A stretch of 6,924 nucleotides of DNA from an uncultured Eubacterium sp. GTDB taxonomy: Bacteria; Bacillota_A; Clostridia; Lachnospirales; Lachnospiraceae. Each line of letters starts with the position of its first letter. Position 1 is the first letter of the stretch. A program made the position numbers and the translations under genes. The stretch is from positions 7,487 through 14,410 of the forward strand of contig CAJUSH010000060.1 in NCBI GenBank assembly GCA_910589045.1. The letters are read 5' to 3'. The notes below the pieces were generated by a model that saw only the letters and a list, made by a program, of their open reading frames with translations, searched no databases and was not told the DNA's origin. This document shows, one piece after another, positions 1 to 6,082 of this stretch.

Positions 1-53
1 TGCCAAAAGAATCTCCGCTGCAAGAACCGCCCGTGGAAGGGGAACTGCTTTGA
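1..53 (+). CDS. 3' end of an upstream CDS, product unknown
   Basis: Reading from base 3, 16 codons run in frame to a TGA at 51-53. They encode a proline- and glutamate-rich tail (PKESPLQEPPVEGELL). The TGA overlaps the TTG start of the next gene as TTGA, and the next gene's ribosome binding site lies inside this tail. This is the usual arrangement of translationally coupled operon genes and is the main reason to believe the frame. Of the other two frames, one is the upstream extension of the next gene and the other gives an arginine/cysteine-rich peptide that stops much later. No domain can be recognised from 16 residues. By position it is probably another glycan-assembly gene, but that is only inference. 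Confidence 0.55.
   Translation, partial: PKESPLQEPPVEGELL
35..42 (+). promoter_or_regulatory. Ribosome binding site supporting a TTG start
   Basis: GGAAGGGG ends 7 nt before the TTG at 50. With the TTGA overlap with the preceding stop codon, it favours TTG at 50 over the first in-frame ATG at 80-82, which would begin inside the first beta strand of the glycosyltransferase fold. Confidence 0.6.
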
Positions 54-970
54 AGACGGAACCGCTTGTAAGCGTCGTCATGCTGACCTATAATCACCGT
101 CCGTATATCCGGCAGGCATTGGAAAGTGTGCTTGCGCAGGTAACAAGCTTTCCCTTTGAAGTACTTGTGGGGGATGACGCGTCCGTGGACGGCACGTCTG
201 AAATCGTCCGGGAGTATGCACAGCGGTATCCGAATCAGGTTGTGGGCGTGGTCCGGCCGCATAATCTGGGGGCGACGAGAAACCTCGGCGATCTGTTTTC
301 GCGATGTCGGGGGAGATATATTGCCGGCTGCGAAGGGGACGATTACTGGACGGATGCAGACAAGCTGGAAAAGCAGGTGCGTTTCCTAAAATGCCATCCG
401 GAGTACATCGCCTGCAGCCATGAGATTGAGATTGTGGATAAACGAGGTGTTTTGCTGCCGGATCAGGGGCTTGGCTGGATCTGCAGGGGGAGGGAGTATT
501 CGTTTTCCTGCTTCGGGGGAATTAAGCTGCCCGGCCATCCGGCTGCCCTGGTATTCCGAAACGTGTTTCAGGAGGGCGTTTCGCCGCATATCGTAGAGAA
601 AATCGACCCGATGATCGCGGACCGGACGATCGCGGTCATGCTGTCTGCACGCGGCAGGATATACCGGCTGCCGGACCGGATGGCGGCGTACCGCAGATGC
701 ATGGATCCGAATGATCGGAATGTAACTGCGCAGATCTATACGGGCGGCGGGGGATGCCTGAGAGATTACAGGATCAATGAGAGGCTGGAGTGCTATGCGT
801 CGTCGGTGCTCGGGCACAAGGTGGTGTTTAGACGGTTCCGGTGGAAGATTGTGGCGAAAGCGACCCTGAAAGCTGTATTGCGGCCGTCGCTTGGGACGGG
901 AAAATACCTCACAGCTCTCTATCAATATCATATACATTGGTTAGTACATAAAAGGAGTACTTACATATGA
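50..970 (+). CDS. Family 2 (GT-A) glycosyltransferase
   Basis: This 306-residue enzyme should transfer a sugar from a nucleotide donor to a growing lipid-linked repeat unit on the cytoplasmic face of the membrane. The GT2 fold is clear. An N-terminal beta strand leads into TYNHRPYIRQALESVL (residues 13-28). Nucleotide-binding DDASVDGT follows at 42-49. EGDDYW at 95-100 holds the metal-binding Asp pair D97/D98. A later pattern, D191 then G202 and MAAYRR at 211-216, matches the acceptor-side Asp and the closing strand of the family. The last 50 residues are rich in Arg/Lys with hydrophobic stretches, suiting peripheral membrane contact; there is no obvious transmembrane helix. It starts with TTG and ends in an ATGA overlap with the next gene. 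It is markedly more G+C-rich than that gene and is a paralogue of the glycosyltransferase at 5036-6043. Donor and acceptor cannot be read from the sequence. Confidence 0.92.
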   Translation: MKTEPLVSVVMLTYNHRPYIRQALESVLAQVTSFPFEVLVGDDASVDGTSEIVREYAQRYPNQVVGVVRPHNLGATRNLGDLFSRCRGRYIAGCEGDDYWTDADKLEKQVRFLKCHPEYIACSHEIEIVDKRGVLLPDQGLGWICRGREYSFSCFGGIKLPGHPAALVFRNVFQEGVSPHIVEKIDPMIADRTIAVMLSARGRIYRLPDRMAAYRRCMDPNDRNVTAQIYTGGGGCLRDYRINERLECYASSVLGHKVVFRRFRWKIVAKATLKAVLRPSLGTGKYLTALYQYHIHWLVHKRSTYI

Positions 971-1677
971 AATTAGGAATAATGCAGCCATATTTTCTTC
1001 CTTATTTAGGGTATTGGCAGTTGATTCAATACGTAGATACGTTTGTGATTTATGACGATGTGAATTTCATCAAGGGTGGTTGGATCAACAGAAATCGTTA
1101 TCTGTATAAGAATGAGGCAAAAATCTTCAATATTATTATGCATGATGCCGGCTCATTTAAAAAAATAAACGAGATTGAGCTCATGCAGCCTGCCGGGGAA
1201 TATAGTCCTATGAAAAAGCTCCTGGCAACCTTTTCCATGGCTTATAAAAAAGCGCCTTATTATCTGGAAATTTCAAAACTTTTGGAACAAATAGCATCAT
1301 ATCAGGAAAAAAACATGGCTAAATTCATAGAAAATTCTCTTCGGATGATCTGCGCATACTTGGATATTTCTACAAAAATACTGGTTTCCTCAGATATTGA
1401 AAAAACGGATGGACTGGTAAAAGATGAGCGGGTATTGGATCTGTGCAAACGGATGCAGGCGGATTTTTATATAAATGCGATTGGAGGGAAAGAACTATAC
1501 AGAGCGGACAAATTTTTACAAAACGGAATCACTCTGAAATTTATAAAAATGAATCCTATAGAATACCTTCAATTTGGAGGAGAATTTGTTCCAAATCTTT
1601 CTATTGTAGATGTGCTGATGTTCAATGATAAGGAAACTGTTAAAAAAATGCTGAAAGAGTATACTTTAGAGGATTAA
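967..1677 (+). CDS. WbqC-family protein
   Basis: The 236 residues match the WbqC-like family (PF08889) over their full length. The hallmark N-terminus MQPYFLPYLGYWQLI is at 6-20, YDDV at 29-32, GGWINRNR at 37-44, a conserved-looking histidine at H59, INAIGGKELY at 169-178, and the closing PNLSIVDVLMFN at 209-220. The family is common in O-antigen and other surface-polysaccharide loci and is suspected of acting in acylation or aminoacylation of amino sugars, but I know of no settled reaction. There is no signal peptide or membrane segment, so it is probably cytoplasmic. AAAGGAG at 951-957 lies 9 nt before ATG, and the ATG overlaps the previous TGA by 4 nt. Base composition falls sharply here: I count 38 G+C in bases 601-660 and 19 in 961-1020. 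Family assignment is firm; function is open. Confidence 0.92.
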   Translation: MKLGIMQPYFLPYLGYWQLIQYVDTFVIYDDVNFIKGGWINRNRYLYKNEAKIFNIIMHDAGSFKKINEIELMQPAGEYSPMKKLLATFSMAYKKAPYYLEISKLLEQIASYQEKNMAKFIENSLRMICAYLDISTKILVSSDIEKTDGLVKDERVLDLCKRMQADFYINAIGGKELYRADKFLQNGITLKFIKMNPIEYLQFGGEFVPNLSIVDVLMFNDKETVKKMLKEYTLED

Positions 1678-2613
1678 ATGAAAGAAATCGGAGGATATTT
1701 TGAGCTCGAAGTTTCAGCAAAAGAGCCATACCATTCGAATGCGATTCAACTGAATTCTGCCAGAAACTGCCTGCGGTATCTGATTCGGGATTTAAAAATA
1801 ACGGAAATGTGGGTGCCGAGGTACACCTGTCCGGTCGTTTGGGACGCCCTGGCCAAAGAACATTGTAATCCAAGGTTCTATTCTATCTCGGAAGATTTAT
1901 TACCGAAAGAACAGATGGAACCGGACAGCTATGTGCTTTATACAAACTATTTTGGCATTTGTGGGCGTCAAGTACAAAAATTAGCGAAAATATACAGGAA
2001 TCTGATTATCGATTATGCGCAGAGCTTTTTTTCTTTACCAGCCGGAATGGCGGCTTTTTACTCTCCAAGAAAATTTTTTGGTGTTCCTGATGGCGGATAT
2101 TTGACTGGAAAGAATGTAACAGGAAATGTGAAAGTGCCGTGCGGCAGTTCCTACAGGCGTTTTGAACATTTGCTGAAAAGAGTTGAACTTAGTGCTCAAG
2201 AAGGCTATGAAAATTTCAAATATAACGAAGCAGTGTTGGACCATGAGCCGCCCAGGCAAATGTCCCCTTTGACTGAAAAGCTGCTTGCCGGGATAGATTA
2301 CAAATATTGTGCCAAAAAGCGCAGAGAGAACTATCAGTATCTCGATGCGCTGCTGGGGGATATGAATGAATATCAGGGAAGAAGTCTGCAAACGGAATCT
2401 GTGCCGATGATTTATCCTTTTTTGATAAAATCAATCGGATTAAGAGAAAAGCTCCTAAAAAGGAAAATATTCACTGCAGTCTATTGGACAGGGCAGACAG
2501 ATGGCGGCTACGGGTCACTGCTCGAAAAGTTTCTTATACCGCTGCCTGTAGATCAAAGATATTCTCTTGATGATATGCAGTATTTAGCGGAGCAGATAAA
2601 AAATTTGATGTAG
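1678..2613 (+). CDS. Divergent DegT/DnrJ/EryC1/StrS-like PLP-fold protein
   Basis: This 311-residue protein is shorter than a normal sugar aminotransferase (about 365-400) but keeps the fold-type I pattern. NAIQLNSARNCLRYL (21-35) matches the cofactor-phosphate loop and following helix. WVPRYTCPVVWDAL (45-58) corresponds to the 'P-x-Y-T' strand. LIIDYAQSFF (109-118) holds the Asp expected to contact the pyridine nitrogen (D112), with Q115 where DegT enzymes usually have His. SPRKFFGVPDGGYL (129-142) offers K132 as the Schiff-base lysine. The opening IGGYFELE recurs, as I recall it, in uncharacterised proteins found beside WbqC genes. Its ATG directly abuts the WbqC stop (TAAATG), with AGAGGA only 4 nt upstream, so translation is probably coupled. 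It may be an aminotransferase, another PLP enzyme or a binding protein. It is A+T-rich like WbqC. Confidence 0.78.
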   Translation: MKEIGGYFELEVSAKEPYHSNAIQLNSARNCLRYLIRDLKITEMWVPRYTCPVVWDALAKEHCNPRFYSISEDLLPKEQMEPDSYVLYTNYFGICGRQVQKLAKIYRNLIIDYAQSFFSLPAGMAAFYSPRKFFGVPDGGYLTGKNVTGNVKVPCGSSYRRFEHLLKRVELSAQEGYENFKYNEAVLDHEPPRQMSPLTEKLLAGIDYKYCAKKRRENYQYLDALLGDMNEYQGRSLQTESVPMIYPFLIKSIGLREKLLKRKIFTAVYWTGQTDGGYGSLLEKFLIPLPVDQRYSLDDMQYLAEQIKNLM

Positions 2614-2616
2614 GAG
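2611..2616 (+). promoter_or_regulatory. Ribosome binding site overlapping the preceding stop codon
   Basis: TAGGAG combines the stop codon of the PLP-fold gene (TAG) with the Shine-Dalgarno of the ATP-grasp gene. Its spacing of 11 nt favours TTG at 2628; the ATG at 2634 would be 17 nt away. Confidence 0.5.
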
Positions 2617-2627
2617 ATTACTCGGTT

Positions 2628-3920
2628 TTGGTTATGAAAAGTAATAAAAATAAAATTAAAGTTTTAGTATTCCCTGCGGGTGAAGTAAATGCACTCGAAT
2701 TACATGATGCCCTGTCAAGCTGCGTAAATGTTACCTTATATGGAGCTTCTTCCGTGGACAGGCATGGTCCGTATATCTTTAAAAATTATATATCTGGTCT
2801 TCCGATGATTTATGATGAGCTTTTTTTTGATCGGTTTCATGAGGTGATCGATCAATACGGGATTGACGTTGTGTTTCCGACCCATGATACTGTAGCGCAG
2901 ATTTTTGCTGAAAACCGGGACAGGATCCATGCGCGGGTCATCGCGGCAGATCAAAGAACGGCTGAGATATGCCGGGATAAAAGGAAGACCTATCAGCTTT
3001 TTCAGGGGGAGACATTTTGCCCGAAAACCGATCAGAATATCGAAGAATTCCCCATGTTTATAAAGCCGGTAGACGGGCAGGGTTCCGTGGGTACAAAGCG
3101 TATAGAAAACGCACAGGAAATCCCGGCTGGTCTGGATCGGGAGCGATATGTGCTGTGTGAGTACCTGCCGGGGGAGGAATATACCGTGGACTGCTTTACC
3201 GACCGGCATGGGAGGCTGAGAACGGTTCTTCCGAGAAGCCGTAAGCGTACGCTTGCGGGCATCAGCGTTTCTTCGGAAACGGTGGAGCCGGCGGATGAGT
3301 TTCTGACGATTGCCCAGACCATCAATCAAAAGCTTCAATTCCGCGGCCTGTGGTGGTTTCAGGTCAAGCGGGATCGAAGAGGGGGCTTAAAGCTGCTGGA
3401 AATCTCCACGAGGTGCGCCGGCACTATGTGTATGGCACGGGCATTGGGCGTGAATCTGCCGCTTTTAAGCGTGTATGATGCGATGGAGCTGGAGATTGAG
3501 ATTTGGCCCAATTTGTACCATGCAGCAGTAGACCGGACTCTGATATCCAGATATAAGCTCGATTATGAATATGACACCGTTTACTTTGATTTTGATGACA
3601 CGCTGGTTGTGGACGGAAAGGTGCACCTTCCGGCCATCCGTTTTTTATATCAATGCAGAAATGAAAATAAAACAATCATTCTGCTGACCAAGCACTCCGC
3701 GGATATTTATACGGATATCAAAAAAAGCTGTATTGCGGAAACGCTGTTTGACCGCATTATTGAGATAAACCCACAGGAATCAAAAGCCGCATACATAAAT
3801 CCACGCAGGGCCATTTTTATTGATAACGCGTATGCGGAGAGAAAAGAGGTCCGCGATGCGCACCACATACCGGTGTTTGATGTGGACGCCATTGAATTTC
3901 TTACAGATTGGAGAAGGTAA
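2628..3920 (+). CDS. ATP-grasp ligase fused to a HAD phosphatase-like domain
   Basis: The 430-residue protein has two parts. Residues about 10-300 form an ATP-grasp ligase of the carbamoyl-phosphate-synthase-like type. MFIKPVDGQGSVG (143-155) carries the ATP-contacting K146, CEYLPGEEYTVDCF (177-190) is the hinge and following strand, and FQVKRD...LLEIS supplies metal ligands Q245 and E258, with S260 where Asn is usual. Residues about 315-430 are HAD-like: DFDDTL (321-326; nucleophile D321, acid/base D323), LLTKHS (352-357, motif II), a possible motif III Lys near K386, and FIDNAYAE (397-404, motif IV). Such ligases activate a carboxylate as acyl phosphate and join it to an amine. Here that could be an amino acid on an amino sugar, though this is inference. 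The start is uncertain: TTG at 2628 lies 11 nt after TAGGAG (2611-2616), while ATG at 2634 is only two codons later but 17 nt away. Confidence 0.85.
   Translation: MVMKSNKNKIKVLVFPAGEVNALELHDALSSCVNVTLYGASSVDRHGPYIFKNYISGLPMIYDELFFDRFHEVIDQYGIDVVFPTHDTVAQIFAENRDRIHARVIAADQRTAEICRDKRKTYQLFQGETFCPKTDQNIEEFPMFIKPVDGQGSVGTKRIENAQEIPAGLDRERYVLCEYLPGEEYTVDCFTDRHGRLRTVLPRSRKRTLAGISVSSETVEPADEFLTIAQTINQKLQFRGLWWFQVKRDRRGGLKLLEISTRCAGTMCMARALGVNLPLLSVYDAMELEIEIWPNLYHAAVDRTLISRYKLDYEYDTVYFDFDDTLVVDGKVHLPAIRFLYQCRNENKTIILLTKHSADIYTDIKKSCIAETLFDRIIEINPQESKAAYINPRRAIFIDNAYAERKEVRDAHHIPVFDVDAIEFLTDWRR
3910..3917 (+). promoter_or_regulatory. Ribosome binding site that fixes the aminotransferase start
   Basis: GGAGAAGG ends 5 nt before ATG at 3923 (its GGAG ends 9 nt before). 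The frame is also open from a TTG at 3908, but that codon adjoins the binding site itself, so ATG 3923 is preferred. Confidence 0.7.
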
Positions 3921-3922
3921 GC

Positions 3923-5020
3923 ATGAGCAAAATTTTAGTGACAAGATCTTCCATGCCGGACATTGAAGAATATGTGGGGCAGATCAAGGGGTTATGGGAG
4001 AGCCGGTGGCTCACCAACGCGGGGAGCCTCCATCAGGAGCTGACGGAAAAACTAAAGAATTATTTGAATGTGAGCTGTTTCGAGCTGTTTTCCAACGGGC
4101 ATCTGGCGCTGGAAATTGCAATCCAGGCATCAGGCCTGACCGGCGAGGTAATCACGACGCCTTATACATTCCTTTCAACCACGCAGGCGATTGTAAGAAG
4201 CGGCCTGACGCCGGTGTTCTGCGACATTGATCCAGTACGGCTGACGATCGATGTAAACCAGATTGAATCATTGATTACGGAGAGGACAAGCGCAATTGTG
4301 GCGGTACATGTATATGGGATTCCCTGTGATGTGGAGGCCATTGAAAGGATTGCCAAAAAGCATCAGCTGAAGGTGATTTACGATGCGGCGCATGCGTTTG
4401 GAGTCAGCTATAAGGGGAGAAATATCGCGGAATATGGGGACTGTTCGATGTTTTCCTTCCATGCGACAAAGGTGTTCCATACGATTGAGGGAGGAGGCGC
4501 GTCGTTCCGGGACGAGAAGGCCGCAAAAAAGGCGCGCCATCTGCGCGATTTCGGGCTGTGTCCCGGAGGGGAAGAGGCAGATGAGATCGGCGGAAATGCG
4601 AAGCTTTCCGAATTCCATGCGGCGATGGGCCTTTGCAATCTTCGGCATTTACAGGATGAGATCAGCAAAAGGAAAAAGGCCGCGGAACGTTATGAAGAAC
4701 ATCTGAAAGAGGTAAAGGGTTTATGTCTGCTGCCGGAGATTGAGGCATTAGAAAAGAATTATGCGTATTATCCGGTTATTTTCCAAGACGGGGCCCCATT
4801 AAACAGGGATCAGGCGGCGGAGAGACTGATGGCTCATGGGATTAGGGGGAGAAAATATTTCTATCCGCTGACCAATTGTTTTCGGTGTTACGCAGGAAAA
4901 TTCAAAGTCCGGCGGACACCGGCTGCCGAAGACATTTCCAGGAGAGTGCTTTGTCTGCCAATGTATGCGGACCTGGCGCCTGCGGATGTGGATCGGATCT
5001 GTCGGATCCTTTTGGAATAG
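3923..5020 (+). CDS. DegT/DnrJ/EryC1/StrS nucleotide-sugar aminotransferase
   Basis: This is a PLP-dependent enzyme that transfers an amino group, normally from glutamate, to a nucleotide-linked keto-deoxysugar. From ATG 3923 it has 365 residues, normal for the family. Visible landmarks are FSNGHLALEIAI (56-67, cofactor-phosphate loop), TTPYTFLSTTQAI (78-90), AVHVYG (127-132), IYDAAHAFG (152-160; D154 to the pyridine nitrogen), SFHATKVFHTIEGGG (178-192; K183 the internal aldimine lysine) and GGNAKLSEFHAAMGL (223-237). The SFHATK-x-FHTIEGG form resembles VioA-type 4-aminotransferases, which make dTDP-4-amino-4,6-dideoxyglucose, more than the GDP-perosamine or FdtB/QdtB types. I recall that resemblance from family knowledge and have not tested it. 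It starts 2 nt after the preceding stop codon. No dTDP-sugar synthase or dehydratase is present, so its substrate must come from genes elsewhere. Confidence 0.93.
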   Translation: MSKILVTRSSMPDIEEYVGQIKGLWESRWLTNAGSLHQELTEKLKNYLNVSCFELFSNGHLALEIAIQASGLTGEVITTPYTFLSTTQAIVRSGLTPVFCDIDPVRLTIDVNQIESLITERTSAIVAVHVYGIPCDVEAIERIAKKHQLKVIYDAAHAFGVSYKGRNIAEYGDCSMFSFHATKVFHTIEGGGASFRDEKAAKKARHLRDFGLCPGGEEADEIGGNAKLSEFHAAMGLCNLRHLQDEISKRKKAAERYEEHLKEVKGLCLLPEIEALEKNYAYYPVIFQDGAPLNRDQAAERLMAHGIRGRKYFYPLTNCFRCYAGKFKVRRTPAAEDISRRVLCLPMYADLAPADVDRICRILLE

Positions 5021-5035
5021 GAATCCATTTTACAA

Positions 5036-6043
5036 ATGAGAATGGAAAGGATACAAACGAGTATGGATGAACTGGATAGGATAGAGTGCGCCGTCTCTAC
5101 ATGCATTTGTACGGTTCTGCTGATTACATACAATCATAAGCCCTATTTCCGTCAGGCGATCGAGTCCGTGTTGGCGCAGAAGACAAAATACAGCTTTAAA
5201 ATCCATGTATTTGATGACGCCTCGACGGATGGTACAAGTGAGCTGGTGCGGGAATATGCCGAGCGATACCCGGATAAGGTGAAGGCATTTATCGCGGAAG
5301 AAAACCAGGGGGCGCAGACGAATTTCTGGAGTGCATATCAGTCCGTGGATACAAAATACTGCGCGCTGCTGGAGTGCGACGATTACTGGTGCGGAGAGGA
5401 GAAGCTGGAGCTGCAGATCGACGCGCTGGAGCAGAACCCGGAATGTTCATTCTGTGCACACAATACGCGGATTGTCAATGTTGGAGATACATGCAGGAGA
5501 TTTGAAGACAATACCCTGCTGGTAACAAGTCAGGAGATGCAGGGGGGAGGGATATACTCACTGAAGTCATTCGAAATGCTGTACAGCGGATATATTAACC
5601 ATCTGGATTCACGCGTGATCCGCATGTGTTGTATTGATTTTAGCGAATTAAAGAATAAAGAAACACTTTTATATGACAATGCGCAGTTTTTTTATCTTAT
5701 ATCAAAGGGATTTCTGTTCTATATTGACCGTGTGATGGGAGTTTATAACCAGACGGGAACAGGCACTTTTTCCGGTGAGAAGCTGATCTGCAGGATGCGG
5801 ACGCATATAAATAACTTGCTTCAGGCAAATAAAGATATAAACTATGCGGCGGAGAAGGTTATTTATGAGCACTTAAATTCCTTTTTGGGATACAATCTGT
5901 GGCTGGATGATATTGCACAAAATAAGCGAGAACCCCCAAAAGAGGTTTCTCCGGGATGGAGGCGGTGGGCTGGGATTGTGAAATTTATCTGTCCGCCGTT
6001 TATTATAAGGTTTCTTAAATGGGTGAGAGATTGTTTTAAATGA
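5036..6043 (+). CDS. Family 2 (GT-A) glycosyltransferase, paralogue of the first
   Basis: From ATG 5036 it has 335 residues and is a second GT2 enzyme for repeat-unit assembly. Landmarks are ITYNHKPYFRQAIESVLAQ (30-48), FDDASTDGTSELVREYAERY (59-78), ECDDYW (113-118; D115/D116 the metal pair), a downstream D214 and the closing strand MGVYNQTGTG (234-243). The N-terminal 120 residues track the glycosyltransferase at 50-970 closely, while the C-terminal halves differ, as expected for different acceptors. The last 30 residues combine Trp, Arg/Lys and hydrophobic residues (WRRWAGIVKFICPPFIIRFL) and look membrane-associating. The start is ambiguous. ATG 5036 has AGGA 13 nt upstream; ATG 5042 is also possible; ATG 5063 has AAAGGA 11 nt upstream and gives an N-terminus closer in length to the paralogue. 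A 15-nt gap separates it from the aminotransferase stop. Confidence 0.9.
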   Translation: MRMERIQTSMDELDRIECAVSTCICTVLLITYNHKPYFRQAIESVLAQKTKYSFKIHVFDDASTDGTSELVREYAERYPDKVKAFIAEENQGAQTNFWSAYQSVDTKYCALLECDDYWCGEEKLELQIDALEQNPECSFCAHNTRIVNVGDTCRRFEDNTLLVTSQEMQGGGIYSLKSFEMLYSGYINHLDSRVIRMCCIDFSELKNKETLLYDNAQFFYLISKGFLFYIDRVMGVYNQTGTGTFSGEKLICRMRTHINNLLQANKDINYAAEKVIYEHLNSFLGYNLWLDDIAQNKREPPKEVSPGWRRWAGIVKFICPPFIIRFLKWVRDCFK

Positions 6044-6070
6044 TAAAGAGCAAAATGGTAAAGAGCAAAA
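6044..6070 (+). repeat. Two direct copies of a 12-bp sequence, 15-bp period
   Basis: TAAAGAGCAAAA occurs at 6044-6055 and again at 6059-6070, separated by TGG, in the 39-nt gap between the second glycosyltransferase and the radical SAM gene. The second copy runs into GGAG, and the joined AAAAGGAG (6067-6074) is the ribosome binding site, 8 nt before ATG 6083. It looks like a small tandem duplication that enlarged the leader. No hairpin or terminator is visible in this gap, so transcription probably continues through it. Confidence 0.7.
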
Positions 6071-6082
6071 GGAGAAACAAAA

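Noticed and set aside
2..49. The first glycosyltransferase frame is open upstream of the TTG to the window edge.
   Set aside because: The upstream translation is arginine/alanine-rich and unlike any GT2 start. A good ribosome binding site and a TTGA overlap with the preceding stop support TTG at 50.
386..937. A 183-codon open frame on the minus strand opposite the first glycosyltransferase.
   Set aside because: It lies wholly inside a convincing GT2 gene, has no recognisable domain, and is the kind of antisense frame that G+C-rich coding sequence produces.
890..960. An A+T-rich stretch before the WbqC gene that might hold an internal promoter.
   Set aside because: I could not find a -35/-10 pair with good spacing, and the genes overlap by 4 nt, which fits read-through transcription.
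2736..3338. A 200-codon minus-strand open frame opposite the ATP-grasp domain.
   Set aside because: The plus-strand frame carries clear ATP-grasp motifs, and the antisense product shows no domain or ribosome binding site in keeping with a gene.
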